DNA from: DATMER01 sp034667225
Lineage (GTDB): Bacteria > Acidobacteriota > Thermoanaerobaculia > Multivoradales > UBA5704
Assembly (NCBI GenBank): GCA_034667225.1
Contig: JAXDKG010000049.1
Location: forward strand, 1 to 64,000
Direction of reading: 5' to 3'
DNA: 64,000 bases
Below are positions 32,059 through 41,075 of the stretch, piece after piece (within the stretch, counting starts at the first letter, position 1; every line of letters begins with the position of its first letter). A model generated the notes under the pieces. The model worked only from the letters and a program-made list of their open reading frames with translations, did no database searches and was not told the origin of the DNA. The translations under genes were made by a program, and so were the position numbers.

Positions 32059-33432
32059 ATGGCACCAATTGAGAAGACCGATTTCAAGACATTCGGCACC
32101 ATGTGGCTCGGTCAGCTTGTATCGCTGATCGGCTCGGGCCTGACCGGATTCGCGCTCGGCGTGTGGGTGTTGGAGCACACGCACTCCGTCACCCAGTACA
32201 CGCTGACCATCGTCTTCGCAGGTCTGCCCGGCATCCTGATCGGTCCCATCGCAGGTGCCTACGTCGACCGCTGGGACCGCAAGTGGGTGATGTTCTTCAC
32301 CGACCTCGGGCCCGCCCTCACCGTGCTCGCCTACGCGTACCTGTTCTCGACCAACCAGCTCCAGGTCTGGCACGTCTACGTCGGCGTGTGCTTCAACTCG
32401 ATCCTGGGCACCTTCCAGTGGCCGGCCTACATCGCCTCCGTCACCATGCTGGTCGCCCGCAAGGACTACCCGCGGGTCAACGGGCTCCTCGAGCTCGGCC
32501 AGTCGATCAACCTGATCGCGGCGCCCGCCATCTCCGGCGCCCTGATGATCTGGATCGGTCTGAAGAACATCCTGCTGATCGACTTCGCCACCTTCCTGTT
32601 CGCCGCCTCCGCGCTGCTCCTGGTCAAGATCCCGCGGCCGGAAGAGAGCGCCGAGGGCCGGCGCGCCAAGGGCTCGATCTGGAAAGAGGCGGCCTTCGGC
32701 TGGGTCTTCATCAAAGAGCGTCCCGGCCTGCTCAACCTGCTGCTCCTGTTCGCCTGCGTCAACCTGGTGATGTCGATGTGCGGCGTCGCCGTCCTGCCGA
32801 TGGTGCTCGGTTTCGCCAACAAGGCCGCGGTGGGCACGATCATGTCGCTCGTCGGCGTAGGCACATTGATCGGCGGAGCGATCATGACCGCCACCGGCGG
32901 GTTCAAGAAGAAGGTCCATGGCGTGCTGCTCGCCTGGGCGGCCCTGAGCGTCTGGTTCGTGATGGTCGGCATCAAGCCCAATCTGTATCTGGTGGGCGCG
33001 GGCGTGCTGTGTTGGTACATCGGCCTGCCGATCATGAACGCGTCGAGCCAGGCGATCTGGCAGCTCAAGACCCCGCACGACGTGCAGGGGCGCGTCTTCG
33101 CGGTGCGCCGAATGATCGCCCAGTTCACGGTGCCGATCGGCGACTTCTCGGCCGGCCCGCTGGCCGACAGGGTGTTCAACCCGGCCCTGATGCCCGGGGG
33201 CGCGCTCTCCGACTCGGTCGGCCGCGTGGTCGGCGTAGGTCCGGGCCGCGGCATCGGCTTGATGCTCCTGACCATGGCCATCGTCCCCGCGGTGACCGCT
33301 CTGGTGGGCTTCCTCAATCCGCGCGTGCGCAACGTCGAGGCCGAGCTGCCCGACGCCTACCGCAAGCAGGCGCCGAAGCCTGAGCCCGCACCCGAGGCGG
33401 AAGCCCCCAAGGAAGCCGCGGCGCAGGCCTGA
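32059..33432 (+). CDS. MFS exporter (MFS_3 / EntS-like)
   Basis: 457 residues, 16 nt after the last NRPS stop, with GAAGGG before the ATG. About ten to twelve hydrophobic segments are visible. The loop DRWDRKWVM after the second helix is the MFS motif-A equivalent (RxxDRxxRK type). The overall sequence fits the MFS_3 family that includes the enterobactin exporter EntS, which moves non-ribosomal peptides across the inner membrane by proton antiport. The C-terminal tail is rich in Pro, Ala and Glu and probably cytoplasmic. Position in the operon suggests export of the peptide made here; the substrate itself cannot be read from sequence. Confidence 0.9.
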   Translation: MAPIEKTDFKTFGTMWLGQLVSLIGSGLTGFALGVWVLEHTHSVTQYTLTIVFAGLPGILIGPIAGAYVDRWDRKWVMFFTDLGPALTVLAYAYLFSTNQLQVWHVYVGVCFNSILGTFQWPAYIASVTMLVARKDYPRVNGLLELGQSINLIAAPAISGALMIWIGLKNILLIDFATFLFAASALLLVKIPRPEESAEGRRAKGSIWKEAAFGWVFIKERPGLLNLLLLFACVNLVMSMCGVAVLPMVLGFANKAAVGTIMSLVGVGTLIGGAIMTATGGFKKKVHGVLLAWAALSVWFVMVGIKPNLYLVGAGVLCWYIGLPIMNASSQAIWQLKTPHDVQGRVFAVRRMIAQFTVPIGDFSAGPLADRVFNPALMPGGALSDSVGRVVGVGPGRGIGLMLLTMAIVPAVTALVGFLNPRVRNVEAELPDAYRKQAPKPEPAPEAEAPKEAAAQA

Positions 33433-33464
33433 ATCGATCACCTTTTTGTGGAGATGAATTGAAG

Positions 33465-35786
33465 ATGAAATCCCTTGCTTTGAACGTCCGCGCTGCTCTC
33501 CTCGCCGCGGCGTGCCTCATCCTGATACTCGCCGGGAACGCCTCGGCGCAAGAGCCCGCGGCGGTTTCTCCTTCAACGGCTCCAGCGGCTCCTCCTGCCA
33601 CCGCTCCGGTTCCGGCGGCTCCGGCCGCTGCTCCAGCAGCAGAAGGCAGTGTGCAGCGCCGCTTCGAGGTCGGTCCGACCAGCTCCCCGATCCGCGTCGA
33701 CGGCGTGCTCGACGACGCCGGCTGGGAGAACGCCACCGTCATCGACCTGCCCTATGAGTGGTTCCCCGGCGACAACGTCACGCCGCCGGTCGCGACCGAC
33801 GCGCTGGTCACCTTCGACGAGGAAACCCTCTACATCGCCTTCAAGGCCAGCGATCCCAACCCGAAGGCGATCCGCGCCCAGTTGATGGACCGCGACCTCG
33901 TCGGCACCTTCGTCCAGGACGACCACGTCGGCATCACCATCGACACGTTCAACGATGAGCGCCAGGCGTTCCAGTTCCGCATCAATCCGCGCGGCGTGCA
34001 GGTGGACGCCGCGTTCAGCGAGATCGAAGGGACGGAAGACTTCACCTGGGACGCGATCTGGGCCTCCGAGGGGCGGATCACCGACACCGGTTATGTGGTC
34101 GAGATCGGCATCCCCTTCCGCCAGCTCCGCTTCGCGCGCACCCAGGGTCCGCAGACCTGGGGCATCGAATTCTTCCGCAGCTATCCGCGCAACGTGCGCC
34201 ACCGCATCTCCTCGCGCTTCACCAACCGCTCGCGCGACTGCACCCTCTGCGAAGAGAACAAGATCACCGGCTTCCAGGGCATGAGCCAGGGAAAGAACAT
34301 CGAGATCACCCCCACGGTGACCGCGCAGCGCAACGACGAGATCGACGCCTTCCCCAATGGCAGCCTGGACTCCGGGGAAACGAAGGTCGAGCCCGGCGTC
34401 ACCGCGAAGTGGGGCATCACTCCCAACATGAGCGTCACCGGCACGATCAACCCGGACTTCTCGCAGATCGAGGCCGACGCGCTGCAGCTCGACGTCAACA
34501 CCCGCTTCGCCCTGCAATTCCCGGAGAAGCGCCCCTTCTTCCTGGAGGGCGCCGACACCTACATCACCCCTCTCCAGGCCGTCTTCACCCGCAGCGTGGC
34601 CGAGCCCGACTGGGGCGTGAAGCTCAACGGCAAGGAAGGAAAGAACACCTTCGGCACCTACATCGCGCGGGACGACATCACGAACATCATCATCCCGGGC
34701 AACCAGGCGTCGCGCCGCGCCTTTCTCGATGAGAGCACCGACACCGGCGTCTTCCGCTACCGCCGCGACGTGGGGGAGCGGTCCGCTATCGGCCTGCTCT
34801 ACACCGGGCGCGAGGGCGACGAGTACCACAACCGGGTCGCCGGCCTCGACGGCCTCGTCCGCTTCACCAAGTCCGACACCATGCGCGTCCAGTACCTGAG
34901 CTCCGACACCCAGTACACGCCGGAGCTCTCCGCGGCGCTAGGGAGGGATTTCGAATCCTTCGACGGCGACGCCTTCCACGTCGAGTACGGCCACTTCGCC
35001 AAGAAATGGCGCGGCTTCCTCAAGTATCAGGACCTCGATCCGCTCTTCCGCGCCGACAGCGGCTTCATCCCGCGCGTCGACGTCAAGACGGGCGAGGCGC
35101 AATACGAGCGCGTGATCTACGGCACCAAGGAATCCTGGTATGCCCAGGCGAGCTTCGGCGTCCATGGCCTGCGCACCGAGGACCACGGCGGCACGCTCAC
35201 CGATGAAGTCGCCGAAGTCTTCGGCACGGTCAACGGCCCCTACCAGTCGGCGCTCGAGGCGCGGGTGCAGAAGAACCAGGAGTTCTACCGCGGCAAGACC
35301 TTCGACCTCGACCGGCAGATCGTGGAATTCGGCATCAATCCCACCGGCCGCATCCGCTTCGCGCTGTTCTCCCGCTTCGGCGACGAGATCGACCTCGCCA
35401 CCGCGCGCCTCGGCAGCACCTTGATCCTCAACCCTGCCCTCCAGCTCCGGCTGGCCAAGGGGCTGAACCTGCAACTGGAGTACGTGCGCCAGACCCTCGA
35501 CGCCCAAGGCGCCCGGGTCTTCGACGTGGACATCGCCCAGAGCCGGATCGTGTATCAGTTCAACGTCCGCACCTTCGTGCGCGCCGTGGTCCAGTATCAG
35601 GACTTCAACCGCGGCGCGGTCAACCAGGAGGACGTCTTCGGACAGTTCCTCTTCTCGTACAAGCTCAACCCCCAGACCGTGCTGTTCGCCGGCTACGACG
35701 ACACTCGCTTCGGGGAGGACGGCATTGACATCACGCAGACCAACCGCTCCTTCTTCCTGAAGGTCGGTTATGCGTTCCTGTATTAG
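33465..35786 (+). CDS. DUF5916 outer-membrane barrel with CBM9-like N-terminal domain
   Basis: About 773 residues from ATG 33465 (TTG 33459 is an alternative closer to TGGAG at 33449). Signal peptide with a hydrophobic core and a likely cut at NASA-QE, then a Pro/Ala-rich linker. Residues about 65-270 (IRVDGVLDDAGWENA, DALVTFDEETLYIAF) match the family-9-like carbohydrate-binding fold that precedes DUF5916. The remainder alternates aromatic and charged residues as in a beta-barrel and ends in GYAFLY, an aromatic C-terminal strand typical of outer-membrane insertion. Function of the family is unknown. Being inside the peptide operon, between exporter and tailoring enzyme, it may help the product cross the outer membrane or bind it; that is inference. 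Confidence 0.85.
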   Translation: MKSLALNVRAALLAAACLILILAGNASAQEPAAVSPSTAPAAPPATAPVPAAPAAAPAAEGSVQRRFEVGPTSSPIRVDGVLDDAGWENATVIDLPYEWFPGDNVTPPVATDALVTFDEETLYIAFKASDPNPKAIRAQLMDRDLVGTFVQDDHVGITIDTFNDERQAFQFRINPRGVQVDAAFSEIEGTEDFTWDAIWASEGRITDTGYVVEIGIPFRQLRFARTQGPQTWGIEFFRSYPRNVRHRISSRFTNRSRDCTLCEENKITGFQGMSQGKNIEITPTVTAQRNDEIDAFPNGSLDSGETKVEPGVTAKWGITPNMSVTGTINPDFSQIEADALQLDVNTRFALQFPEKRPFFLEGADTYITPLQAVFTRSVAEPDWGVKLNGKEGKNTFGTYIARDDITNIIIPGNQASRRAFLDESTDTGVFRYRRDVGERSAIGLLYTGREGDEYHNRVAGLDGLVRFTKSDTMRVQYLSSDTQYTPELSAALGRDFESFDGDAFHVEYGHFAKKWRGFLKYQDLDPLFRADSGFIPRVDVKTGEAQYERVIYGTKESWYAQASFGVHGLRTEDHGGTLTDEVAEVFGTVNGPYQSALEARVQKNQEFYRGKTFDLDRQIVEFGINPTGRIRFALFSRFGDEIDLATARLGSTLILNPALQLRLAKGLNLQLEYVRQTLDAQGARVFDVDIAQSRIVYQFNVRTFVRAVVQYQDFNRGAVNQEDVFGQFLFSYKLNPQTVLFAGYDDTRFGEDGIDITQTNRSFFLKVGYAFLY

Positions 35787-35800
35787 ACAAGGAGTTTGAC

Positions 35801-36865
35801 ATGGCGCTCATCACAGAGCCGGTTCCGGCAAGCACCGCGGCGTCCTTGAACCGCTTCGTCCTCAACGGCGACGAGGTTGCCGCGATCAAGAAGCTCGTCG
35901 ACGAGATCGCAGCGAAGTTCGATTCGGTGGAAGACCCGGAGCTCCTGAGCCATGCCCCGGTCTGGGCCCAGGAGCTCCCCCGGCGGTTGCGGGCGGCGCT
36001 CGTCGAGTTCCGTTTGACGGAGCCCGCCGCCGCGCACCTGATCATCTCCGGGTTCCCGATCGCCGACGAGGAAATCGGCCCCACGCCGGAGCACTGGAAC
36101 CGACCCGACGAGAAGCACTCGCCGGCGCTCGAATATGAAATCTTCCTCGTCCTCGCCAGCTCTCTGCTCGGCGAGTGCATCGGCTGGAAGACCCAGCAGC
36201 ATGGGCGGATCGTCCACGACGTGATGCCCATCAAGGGCATGGAGCAGGAGCAGATCGGCACCGGCAGCGAAATGACGATCACGTGGCACACCGAGGACGC
36301 CTTCCACCCGATGCGCGGCGACTACCTCGGCATGATGTGCCTGCGCAACCCGGACTCCGTGCCCACGACCTTCTGCTCGCTCGAGAACGTCAAGCTCGAA
36401 CCGCAGGACTGGGAGACGCTGTTCGAGCCGCACTACACGATCAAACCCGACAACTCGCACCAGCAGGAGAACGCCGCTCCCGAGGATGAGGACGAGCTCC
36501 AGCAGGTCTACCGCCGCATCGAGCAGATGAAGCGGCACCCTGACAAGATCGCCCTGCTCTCGGGCGATCCGCGCTCGCCCTACATCCGCATCGATCACTA
36601 TTTCATGGACCCGGTCGAGGACAACCCGCGGGCGCAGCAGGCGTTCGAAGCGCTGATCAAGGCGGTCGACGAGAAGATCGGCGACCTCCTGCTCCAGCCG
36701 GGCGACATCTGTTTCATCGACAACTTCAAGGCGGTCCACGGCCGCCGCGCCTTCAAAGCCCGCTACGACGGAAACGACCGCTGGATGAAACGGATCAACA
36801 TCACGCGCGACCTTCGCAAGTCGCGTGCGGAGCGCCCCGGGGCGGCATCCCGGATCATCCAGTGA
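35801..36865 (+). CDS. Fe(II)/2-oxoglutarate amino-acid beta-hydroxylase (VioC/AsnO-type clavaminate synthase family)
   Basis: 354 residues, strong AAGGAG site 6 nt before ATG. The iron triad is visible as H163-x-E165 (WHTEDAFHPMRGDYLG) and distal H313 (FKAVHGRRAF). HxE instead of the common HxD, and the phrase DYLGMMCLRNPD, are hallmarks of the VioC (arginine), AsnO (asparagine) and related Cbeta hydroxylases that make building blocks for non-ribosomal peptides. A conserved arginine for 2-oxoglutarate would lie in the segment following H313 (RWMKRIN). The two A domains with acidic pockets in NRPS 3 and 4 would suit a basic substrate such as Arg or Lys. The substrate is therefore inferred, and asparagine remains possible. 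The stop overlaps the GTG start of the next gene. Confidence 0.9.
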   Translation: MALITEPVPASTAASLNRFVLNGDEVAAIKKLVDEIAAKFDSVEDPELLSHAPVWAQELPRRLRAALVEFRLTEPAAAHLIISGFPIADEEIGPTPEHWNRPDEKHSPALEYEIFLVLASSLLGECIGWKTQQHGRIVHDVMPIKGMEQEQIGTGSEMTITWHTEDAFHPMRGDYLGMMCLRNPDSVPTTFCSLENVKLEPQDWETLFEPHYTIKPDNSHQQENAAPEDEDELQQVYRRIEQMKRHPDKIALLSGDPRSPYIRIDHYFMDPVEDNPRAQQAFEALIKAVDEKIGDLLLQPGDICFIDNFKAVHGRRAFKARYDGNDRWMKRINITRDLRKSRAERPGAASRIIQ

Positions 36866-37584
36866 GGGAGCACCTCCCGCAGCGCAGACCTGGGCCGGGC
36901 GCACCCCGGCCCGGGTCCGCGTCGGACCTGCGTGTCCTCTTCCTGGGCAGCAGCCTGACCTACAACAACGACATGCCCCTCCTGGTGCAGGCGTTCGCGC
37001 GCGAAGTGGGGAAGAGGATCGAGGTAATGACGGTCGCCAAGGGCGGCTTCAGCTTCGAAGACCACTGCAACCGCGGCGCCGCGCTGAGCACGATCAGGAA
37101 GGGAAGCTGGAACTTCGTGGTGATGCAGCAGGGTCCCTCGACCCTGCCGGCGAGCCGCAGGAACATGCGGGAGTGGGGCCGCCGCCTGGCCGGCCACATC
37201 CGCGAGGCGGGTGCGCGACCGGCGCTCTACATGGTCTGGCCCGGAGAGGACCGGCTCGCGTACTTCGACGAGGTCCGGACCTCCTACCAACTGGCCGCCG
37301 AGGATGTCGACGGCATGCTGATCCCGGCGGGGGAGGCATGGAGGGCGGCCTGGAAGCGGGACCCCGACATCCCCCTCTACCGCAAGGACCGCGAGCATCC
37401 GTCCCCGACCGGATCGTTCCTCGTGGCGCTGTCGATCTTCGGCATGCTCTTCAGCCGTTCGCCCGTGGGGCTGCCCGCCAGGGTGCGGCTGAGCAACGGC
37501 ACCTTCGCCCAGGTCCCGCCGGGCCTCGCGACGATCCTGCAGGAATCTGCGGCCGAGGCGAACGAGGCCTACGGCCGGCGCTGA
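36862..37584 (+). CDS. SGNH/GDSL-like hydrolase
   Basis: 240 residues from GTG 36862, overlapping the previous TGA (GTGA), so translation is probably coupled. Block I is FLGSSLTYNN (Ser nucleophile in GSS rather than GDS); a QQGPS motif occupies the oxyanion region; the C-terminal Asp-His pair is in DREHPSPTG. There is no signal peptide, so it is probably cytoplasmic. Family members are esterases, acetyl hydrolases or thioesterases. As the last gene of an operon without a thioesterase domain it could release or trim the peptide in trans, which is a hypothesis. The last ~211 bp are copied at 42763-42993. Confidence 0.8.
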   Translation: MREHLPQRRPGPGAPRPGSASDLRVLFLGSSLTYNNDMPLLVQAFAREVGKRIEVMTVAKGGFSFEDHCNRGAALSTIRKGSWNFVVMQQGPSTLPASRRNMREWGRRLAGHIREAGARPALYMVWPGEDRLAYFDEVRTSYQLAAEDVDGMLIPAGEAWRAAWKRDPDIPLYRKDREHPSPTGSFLVALSIFGMLFSRSPVGLPARVRLSNGTFAQVPPGLATILQESAAEANEAYGRR

Positions 37585-37619
37585 GAACTAGACGAACAGA
37601 GCCGTCCAGAGTCCGTTCG

Positions 37620-37790
37620 ACGCTTTTCTGAGCGCTCGCGGATGATTCTGACGCGTCGTGGAGATTTCTGACGCGAAGGGCATTATCCGCGACGCGTCAG
37701 AACCATCCGCGGCGGCTCAGAGCCATCCGCGAGCTGTAGAGAAATGTCCGCAAGGCGTGTGAGTCGTCCGCAGGCGTTCAGGACTGGAGG
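37620..37790. repeat. Degenerate ~20-bp-period repeat array
   Basis: Non-coding stretch between the peptide operon and the TIR/caspase island. It has at least five consecutive units of about 20 bp beginning ATCCGCG or GTCCGC (for example ATCCGCGACGCGTCAGAACC, then ATCCGCGGCGGCTCAGAGCC, then ATCCGCGAGCTGTAGAG), preceded by two TTCTGACGCG units in the other orientation. It resembles the longer array at 48.6-49.3 kb in period and in its TGACGCG words. The rest of the 37585-37918 gap shows no gene; a short stretch at 37889-37916 resembles part of the SGNH gene. Confidence 0.7.
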
Positions 37791-37918
37791 CTTACACTCA
37801 TCCGGGCAAGGAGGCGGTTCGCGAGGAAACGGTCGGGAGTTGAGCGTGCGGATTGAAGACATTCCTTCGCCCGCGGGGGCACAGGCATGGGGCTGCCCGC
37901 AAGCGTGCGGCTGTAAGC

Positions 37919-39160
37919 TCACCGTTCAATCATAGTGGTGCGACCGCAGCGGCCGCACATCGGGAGCCCTTGGCTGAAGCGCAGGATGATGCCGAGCTCC
38001 TTCATCCGATCCACATCCAGCGACTTCCATGCCGGTGGGGCGGTAGAGTGGCAGTGAGGGCAGAACCAGCTCATTGAGGCTTGAGGCGGTGCCTCCTCCG
38101 TTCGCTGCGAGGCGCGTTCGTCTTCCGTGTGTTCCAGGGCCAGCCATTCGAGGATGGTTCTGGCCGGATCTGGAAAGTCGCGGCCAAGCCTGGCTTGCGG
38201 GCTCGGCTCGCCCATGCCGTAGTACTTGATCACGCCGTTGCTGAACAGGACGAAGTGGTGGTGCGTTAGGATGGGATTACGGATTAGGATCTTAGCTGCA
38301 GCTCCCTCTTTGAGCTTGAACAGCTCTATCCAGTCGATCGAGGGGGCCAGGCAGTCCAGGAAGCCTGAGTCGAACTGCCCGCGGGCGGTGTGGGCCAGCG
38401 AACTGAAGAAGCGGGCGAGCCACGGGATGCCTTTCGCGAGAGAGACTGTGAAGATGTGCGTGCGCACCCATTCGAAGCTCTCGGCATCGAACTGCCCGGC
38501 GGAGGCGCCTCTGTGCGAAAACACCCGCTCCCGGAGTTCCGACGAATCCCGGACCAGCGGGATCATCGGATAGAACATCTCGTCCTTGCGGTGCTCGACC
38601 GTGGCGCGTGCGATATCGAACAGCTCCACCGCGGTCCCGCTGCGGGCGAGGTAGTCTTCCGTCAGGATCGGCACGAAGAACCGGCTATAGAAAAGCCCTT
38701 CGCGGAAGCGGATGCTCCACAGCGGCTCGTTCGGGTGGTGGGCCACGTCAAGGAGGTAGACCGAGACACCGAGCTTCTCCAACTCGGCCTTCAACGGAAG
38801 AGCGAGTTTGTCCCGCTCCTCACTCGCATAGCTTAGGGCGATGTCGTAGCAGATCGTTCCGTCGTACTTCCTCAAGGGGTCGAAGCCCCGATCCGAGGCG
38901 ATGTAGGCGAACGCCCTCTTGCTTTCGACGTCATATGCGAAGAGGCCCTTCATAAGGCCGGAGGAGATGATCGTAGCCTTGGGCAAGCTATGAGTCAGCA
39001 CGAATTCCTGGAAGCGTGGCGCCTCCAGACCATTCTCCTCCATGAACAATCCGACGGCGCTCCGATCGGAGAGTCGGATCCGTCCGCCCCGTTGGTCCGC
39101 AATCCCTGTGGAGTCCATCAGATTGGCGAAGTCGACAGGTACGAAGTGGTGCCGCTTCAT
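37919..39160 (-). CDS. TIR-domain protein with C-terminal zinc ribbon
   Basis: 413 residues; start ATG overlaps the stop of the SLOG gene (ATGA). Residues 1-95 are an uncharacterised N-terminal region. Residues about 104-230 form a TIR domain: YDIALSYASEERDKLALPLK, then the strand VSVYLLD, SIRFREGLFYSRFFVPILTEDY, and a candidate catalytic Glu179 in AVELFDIA. Bacterial TIR domains often cleave or cyclise NAD+. The C-terminus carries two CxxC pairs (CPHC and CGRC) spaced like a zinc ribbon. It is the last gene of the island operon. It may be a second signal producer or an effector; which role it has cannot be decided here. Confidence 0.85.
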   Translation of the reverse strand: MKRHHFVPVDFANLMDSTGIADQRGGRIRLSDRSAVGLFMEENGLEAPRFQEFVLTHSLPKATIISSGLMKGLFAYDVESKRAFAYIASDRGFDPLRKYDGTICYDIALSYASEERDKLALPLKAELEKLGVSVYLLDVAHHPNEPLWSIRFREGLFYSRFFVPILTEDYLARSGTAVELFDIARATVEHRKDEMFYPMIPLVRDSSELRERVFSHRGASAGQFDAESFEWVRTHIFTVSLAKGIPWLARFFSSLAHTARGQFDSGFLDCLAPSIDWIELFKLKEGAAAKILIRNPILTHHHFVLFSNGVIKYYGMGEPSPQARLGRDFPDPARTILEWLALEHTEDERASQRTEEAPPQASMSWFCPHCHSTAPPAWKSLDVDRMKELGIILRFSQGLPMCGRCGRTTMIER

Positions 39161-39645
39161 CAGAGAGATTTCGTCTCCCGGCGAGTGGGATCAATGTGCA
39201 GGAGCGGCTTGCCGATTCTCCTGACGTAGAGAACCACGTCCCCGGTTCCACCTAGACCTGCGGCCCTCTTGCCGTCCCAGACGGCGAGCATCCGATCGGA
39301 GATGTCTACGATGTGGATACCCGCGGCCAAGTAGGATTCCTGCTTGGTCTCGCGTGTCGGAAGGACCTCGACGTGCGTTGCCTGGGTCAGAAGCGCCTGA
39401 TAGCGATCGCGGTGAGCCTCTGATTCGAAAGTCTCGTTGTAATCCGGAAAGGGGAGCACGGCTCGCAAGGCCCCGCCTTGAGCCAGGATCAACTCGGCAA
39501 AGAGCTGGTCCGCTCCTATCGCCAGAGAGCTGATTCCAATCAAGGGGCGCGGGACTTCAGACAGAGCCGAGCGGAGCGCGTCCGCCACCCAGATCCAGGC
39601 TGACTCGTCATCAAGGTTTTGATGACCCGTGATGCCAACGACCAT
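39160..39645 (-). CDS. SLOG-family nucleotide-binding protein
   Basis: 161 residues. GITGHQNL at the N-terminus and SSLAIGADQLFAELIL about 40 residues later are the paired nucleotide-binding motifs of the SMF/DprA-LOG (SLOG) superfamily, close to the YpsA/DUF1273 and TIR-associated SLOG branches. SLOG domains bind nucleotide-derived signals; in Thoeris ThsA a C-terminal SLOG domain senses the cyclic ADP-ribose made by the TIR protein. Here the domain stands alone, 4 nt after the caspase-like gene and overlapping the TIR/zinc-ribbon gene, so a sensor role is a reasonable inference. No membrane segment. Confidence 0.8.
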   Translation of the reverse strand: MVVGITGHQNLDDESAWIWVADALRSALSEVPRPLIGISSLAIGADQLFAELILAQGGALRAVLPFPDYNETFESEAHRDRYQALLTQATHVEVLPTRETKQESYLAAGIHIVDISDRMLAVWDGKRAAGLGGTGDVVLYVRRIGKPLLHIDPTRRETKSL

Positions 39646-39649
39646 GAAG

Positions 39650-40618
39650 CTAGATCCTCTTGCCCTTGGCGAGCTTCCAGTAGAACTGACCCAGAGAGCT
39701 CAGCCTGACCCAGCCTGAACCCAGGGCGATGAAATAGAGGTCCCTATTTTCTTCGGTGACCAACAGCCGGGCATTGCGAAGCAGCTTGAACTTGTCGAAG
39801 ATCTTTACGTGATCCGGGTTGGCGGATGGATGTGTGTGCTCATAGGAAGGATCCATCTGGAAGGGGCTATTCGCCTCCATGAATATCTTCGGCAACTCAC
39901 GCAGGAGGGAATCCGAAACGGCAGGCTCGCAACGACGGACGGGAGCAAGACGATCGGCGTGCGACTTGTACATGGGGCGCTGATCCCAGGAGCCCAATGC
40001 CTGCTCTGCATAGGCGTAGATGGAAGCGGCGGATACACGTCCCCGGATATCTGCGGCTCCTCCACCGAGAGCCCCCAAGACTAGATTGGTGAAGACGCCG
40101 TGCCCATCTTCCTCGAAAGAAGGTTCGCCGGGTCGTGAGGCGGCAAGAATAGTTACACCTTCGCGAAGCTGCGCTTGGTTCTCGATACTACCCTTTGATT
40201 GAAGAATCGCGGGGTTGCCCATGTGCCCAGCGTGGCAGCAATCCAGAATCAGAAGGACTGATCTTGCCTTAGAATCATTCGCCAACAGCAGCAACTCGTC
40301 CATTGGAAGACCGGGTTCTTCCTTGTCCCCCTCCGAGGTGGCTAGGAAACCACCTACCTTGGTCGGGGTACCATGTCCGGAGAAGTGGAACAGGACGTCG
40401 CCCTCAAAATTCTCAAAGAGCTCAATCCAGGACGCCCGCAAGAGCTTGCGGGTCACAGCCGCTTGCGCGCTGGTCAACAAGCGGCAGTCGTAGTTGGGGC
40501 TGCCATCCTCGTTGGTTTCCAGGAGGTCGTGCATGGCTTTGGCATCAGCCACGCAGCCCGTAAGAGAGCCGAGGCTTTGATAGTCGTCGATGCCGACCAG
40601 GAGTGCGCGTCGTGCCAA
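39650..40618 (-). CDS. Caspase-like cysteine protease (peptidase C14)
   Basis: 322 residues from a TTG start, supported by AGGAT 5 nt upstream. The N-terminus ALLVGIDDYQ, His82 in FHFSGHGT and Cys128 in LILDCCHAG form the C14 catalytic dyad, with the domain covering residues 1-220. Residues 230-322 are a separate, unrecognised region that could bind a partner or ligand. Caspase-like proteases act as cell-killing effectors in several bacterial defence systems, including recently reported Thoeris variants where a TIR-made nucleotide activates the protease. The gene lies between the ThsB-like TIR and SLOG genes, which fits such a role. Confidence 0.9.
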   Translation of the reverse strand: MARRALLVGIDDYQSLGSLTGCVADAKAMHDLLETNEDGSPNYDCRLLTSAQAAVTRKLLRASWIELFENFEGDVLFHFSGHGTPTKVGGFLATSEGDKEEPGLPMDELLLLANDSKARSVLLILDCCHAGHMGNPAILQSKGSIENQAQLREGVTILAASRPGEPSFEEDGHGVFTNLVLGALGGGAADIRGRVSAASIYAYAEQALGSWDQRPMYKSHADRLAPVRRCEPAVSDSLLRELPKIFMEANSPFQMDPSYEHTHPSANPDHVKIFDKFKLLRNARLLVTEENRDLYFIALGSGWVRLSSLGQFYWKLAKGKRI

Positions 40619-40633
40619 GTTAATCCTGCTGTT

Positions 40634-41014
40634 CTAGAGAGAGTCAATAAAGGACTTTATATTGTCCCAAGACCAGTTTACCACGCGCACGCCTTCCAGT
40701 TCCTTGGGCAGGGAGGTGGGTCTCTGGTCACTGCTTACATAAACACCCCGGACGGGCACCTTCTCCTCTCGTGCGCACTTGATCTCCCACAACTGGCCAG
40801 TGGCTATGGAGGTGTGCTTGCTCACGAGAGCGATCATCCCGTCACAGCCCTTGATCCTTGTGCGACATTGTGTCTTCCACTTCTCATCCCAGGGCTCCTT
40901 CACAGCCATGTTGACGAACTCGAAGGGAGTCCTGTCGTTTTTCGCTTGTCCGACGAGAAGGCCTCGGAAGTTTGCGTCTTCAATCGCGAAGCTGATGAAC
41001 ACCCGTTTTGCCAT
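40634..41014 (-). CDS. ThsB-like TIR-fold protein (DUF1863)
   Basis: 126 residues with a strong GGAGG ribosome site 6 nt before ATG. MAKRVFISFAIEDANFRGLL, then a short insert and IKGCDGMIALVSKHT, match the small DUF1863/MTH538-type TIR fold found in Thoeris ThsB. The WEIKCAREEKVPVRGVYV segment follows as expected. ThsB proteins sense phage and synthesise a cyclic ADP-ribose isomer. Directly upstream of the caspase-like gene, it is the likely signal producer. Whether it keeps NADase activity is not certain from sequence. Confidence 0.85.
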   Translation of the reverse strand: MAKRVFISFAIEDANFRGLLVGQAKNDRTPFEFVNMAVKEPWDEKWKTQCRTRIKGCDGMIALVSKHTSIATGQLWEIKCAREEKVPVRGVYVSSDQRPTSLPKELEGVRVVNWSWDNIKSFIDSL

Positions 41015-41075
41015 CCGTGCCTCCTGCTTCTACGGTAACGGCCGAGATCTGTAGACACGGGACTGCGGGAAAGGT

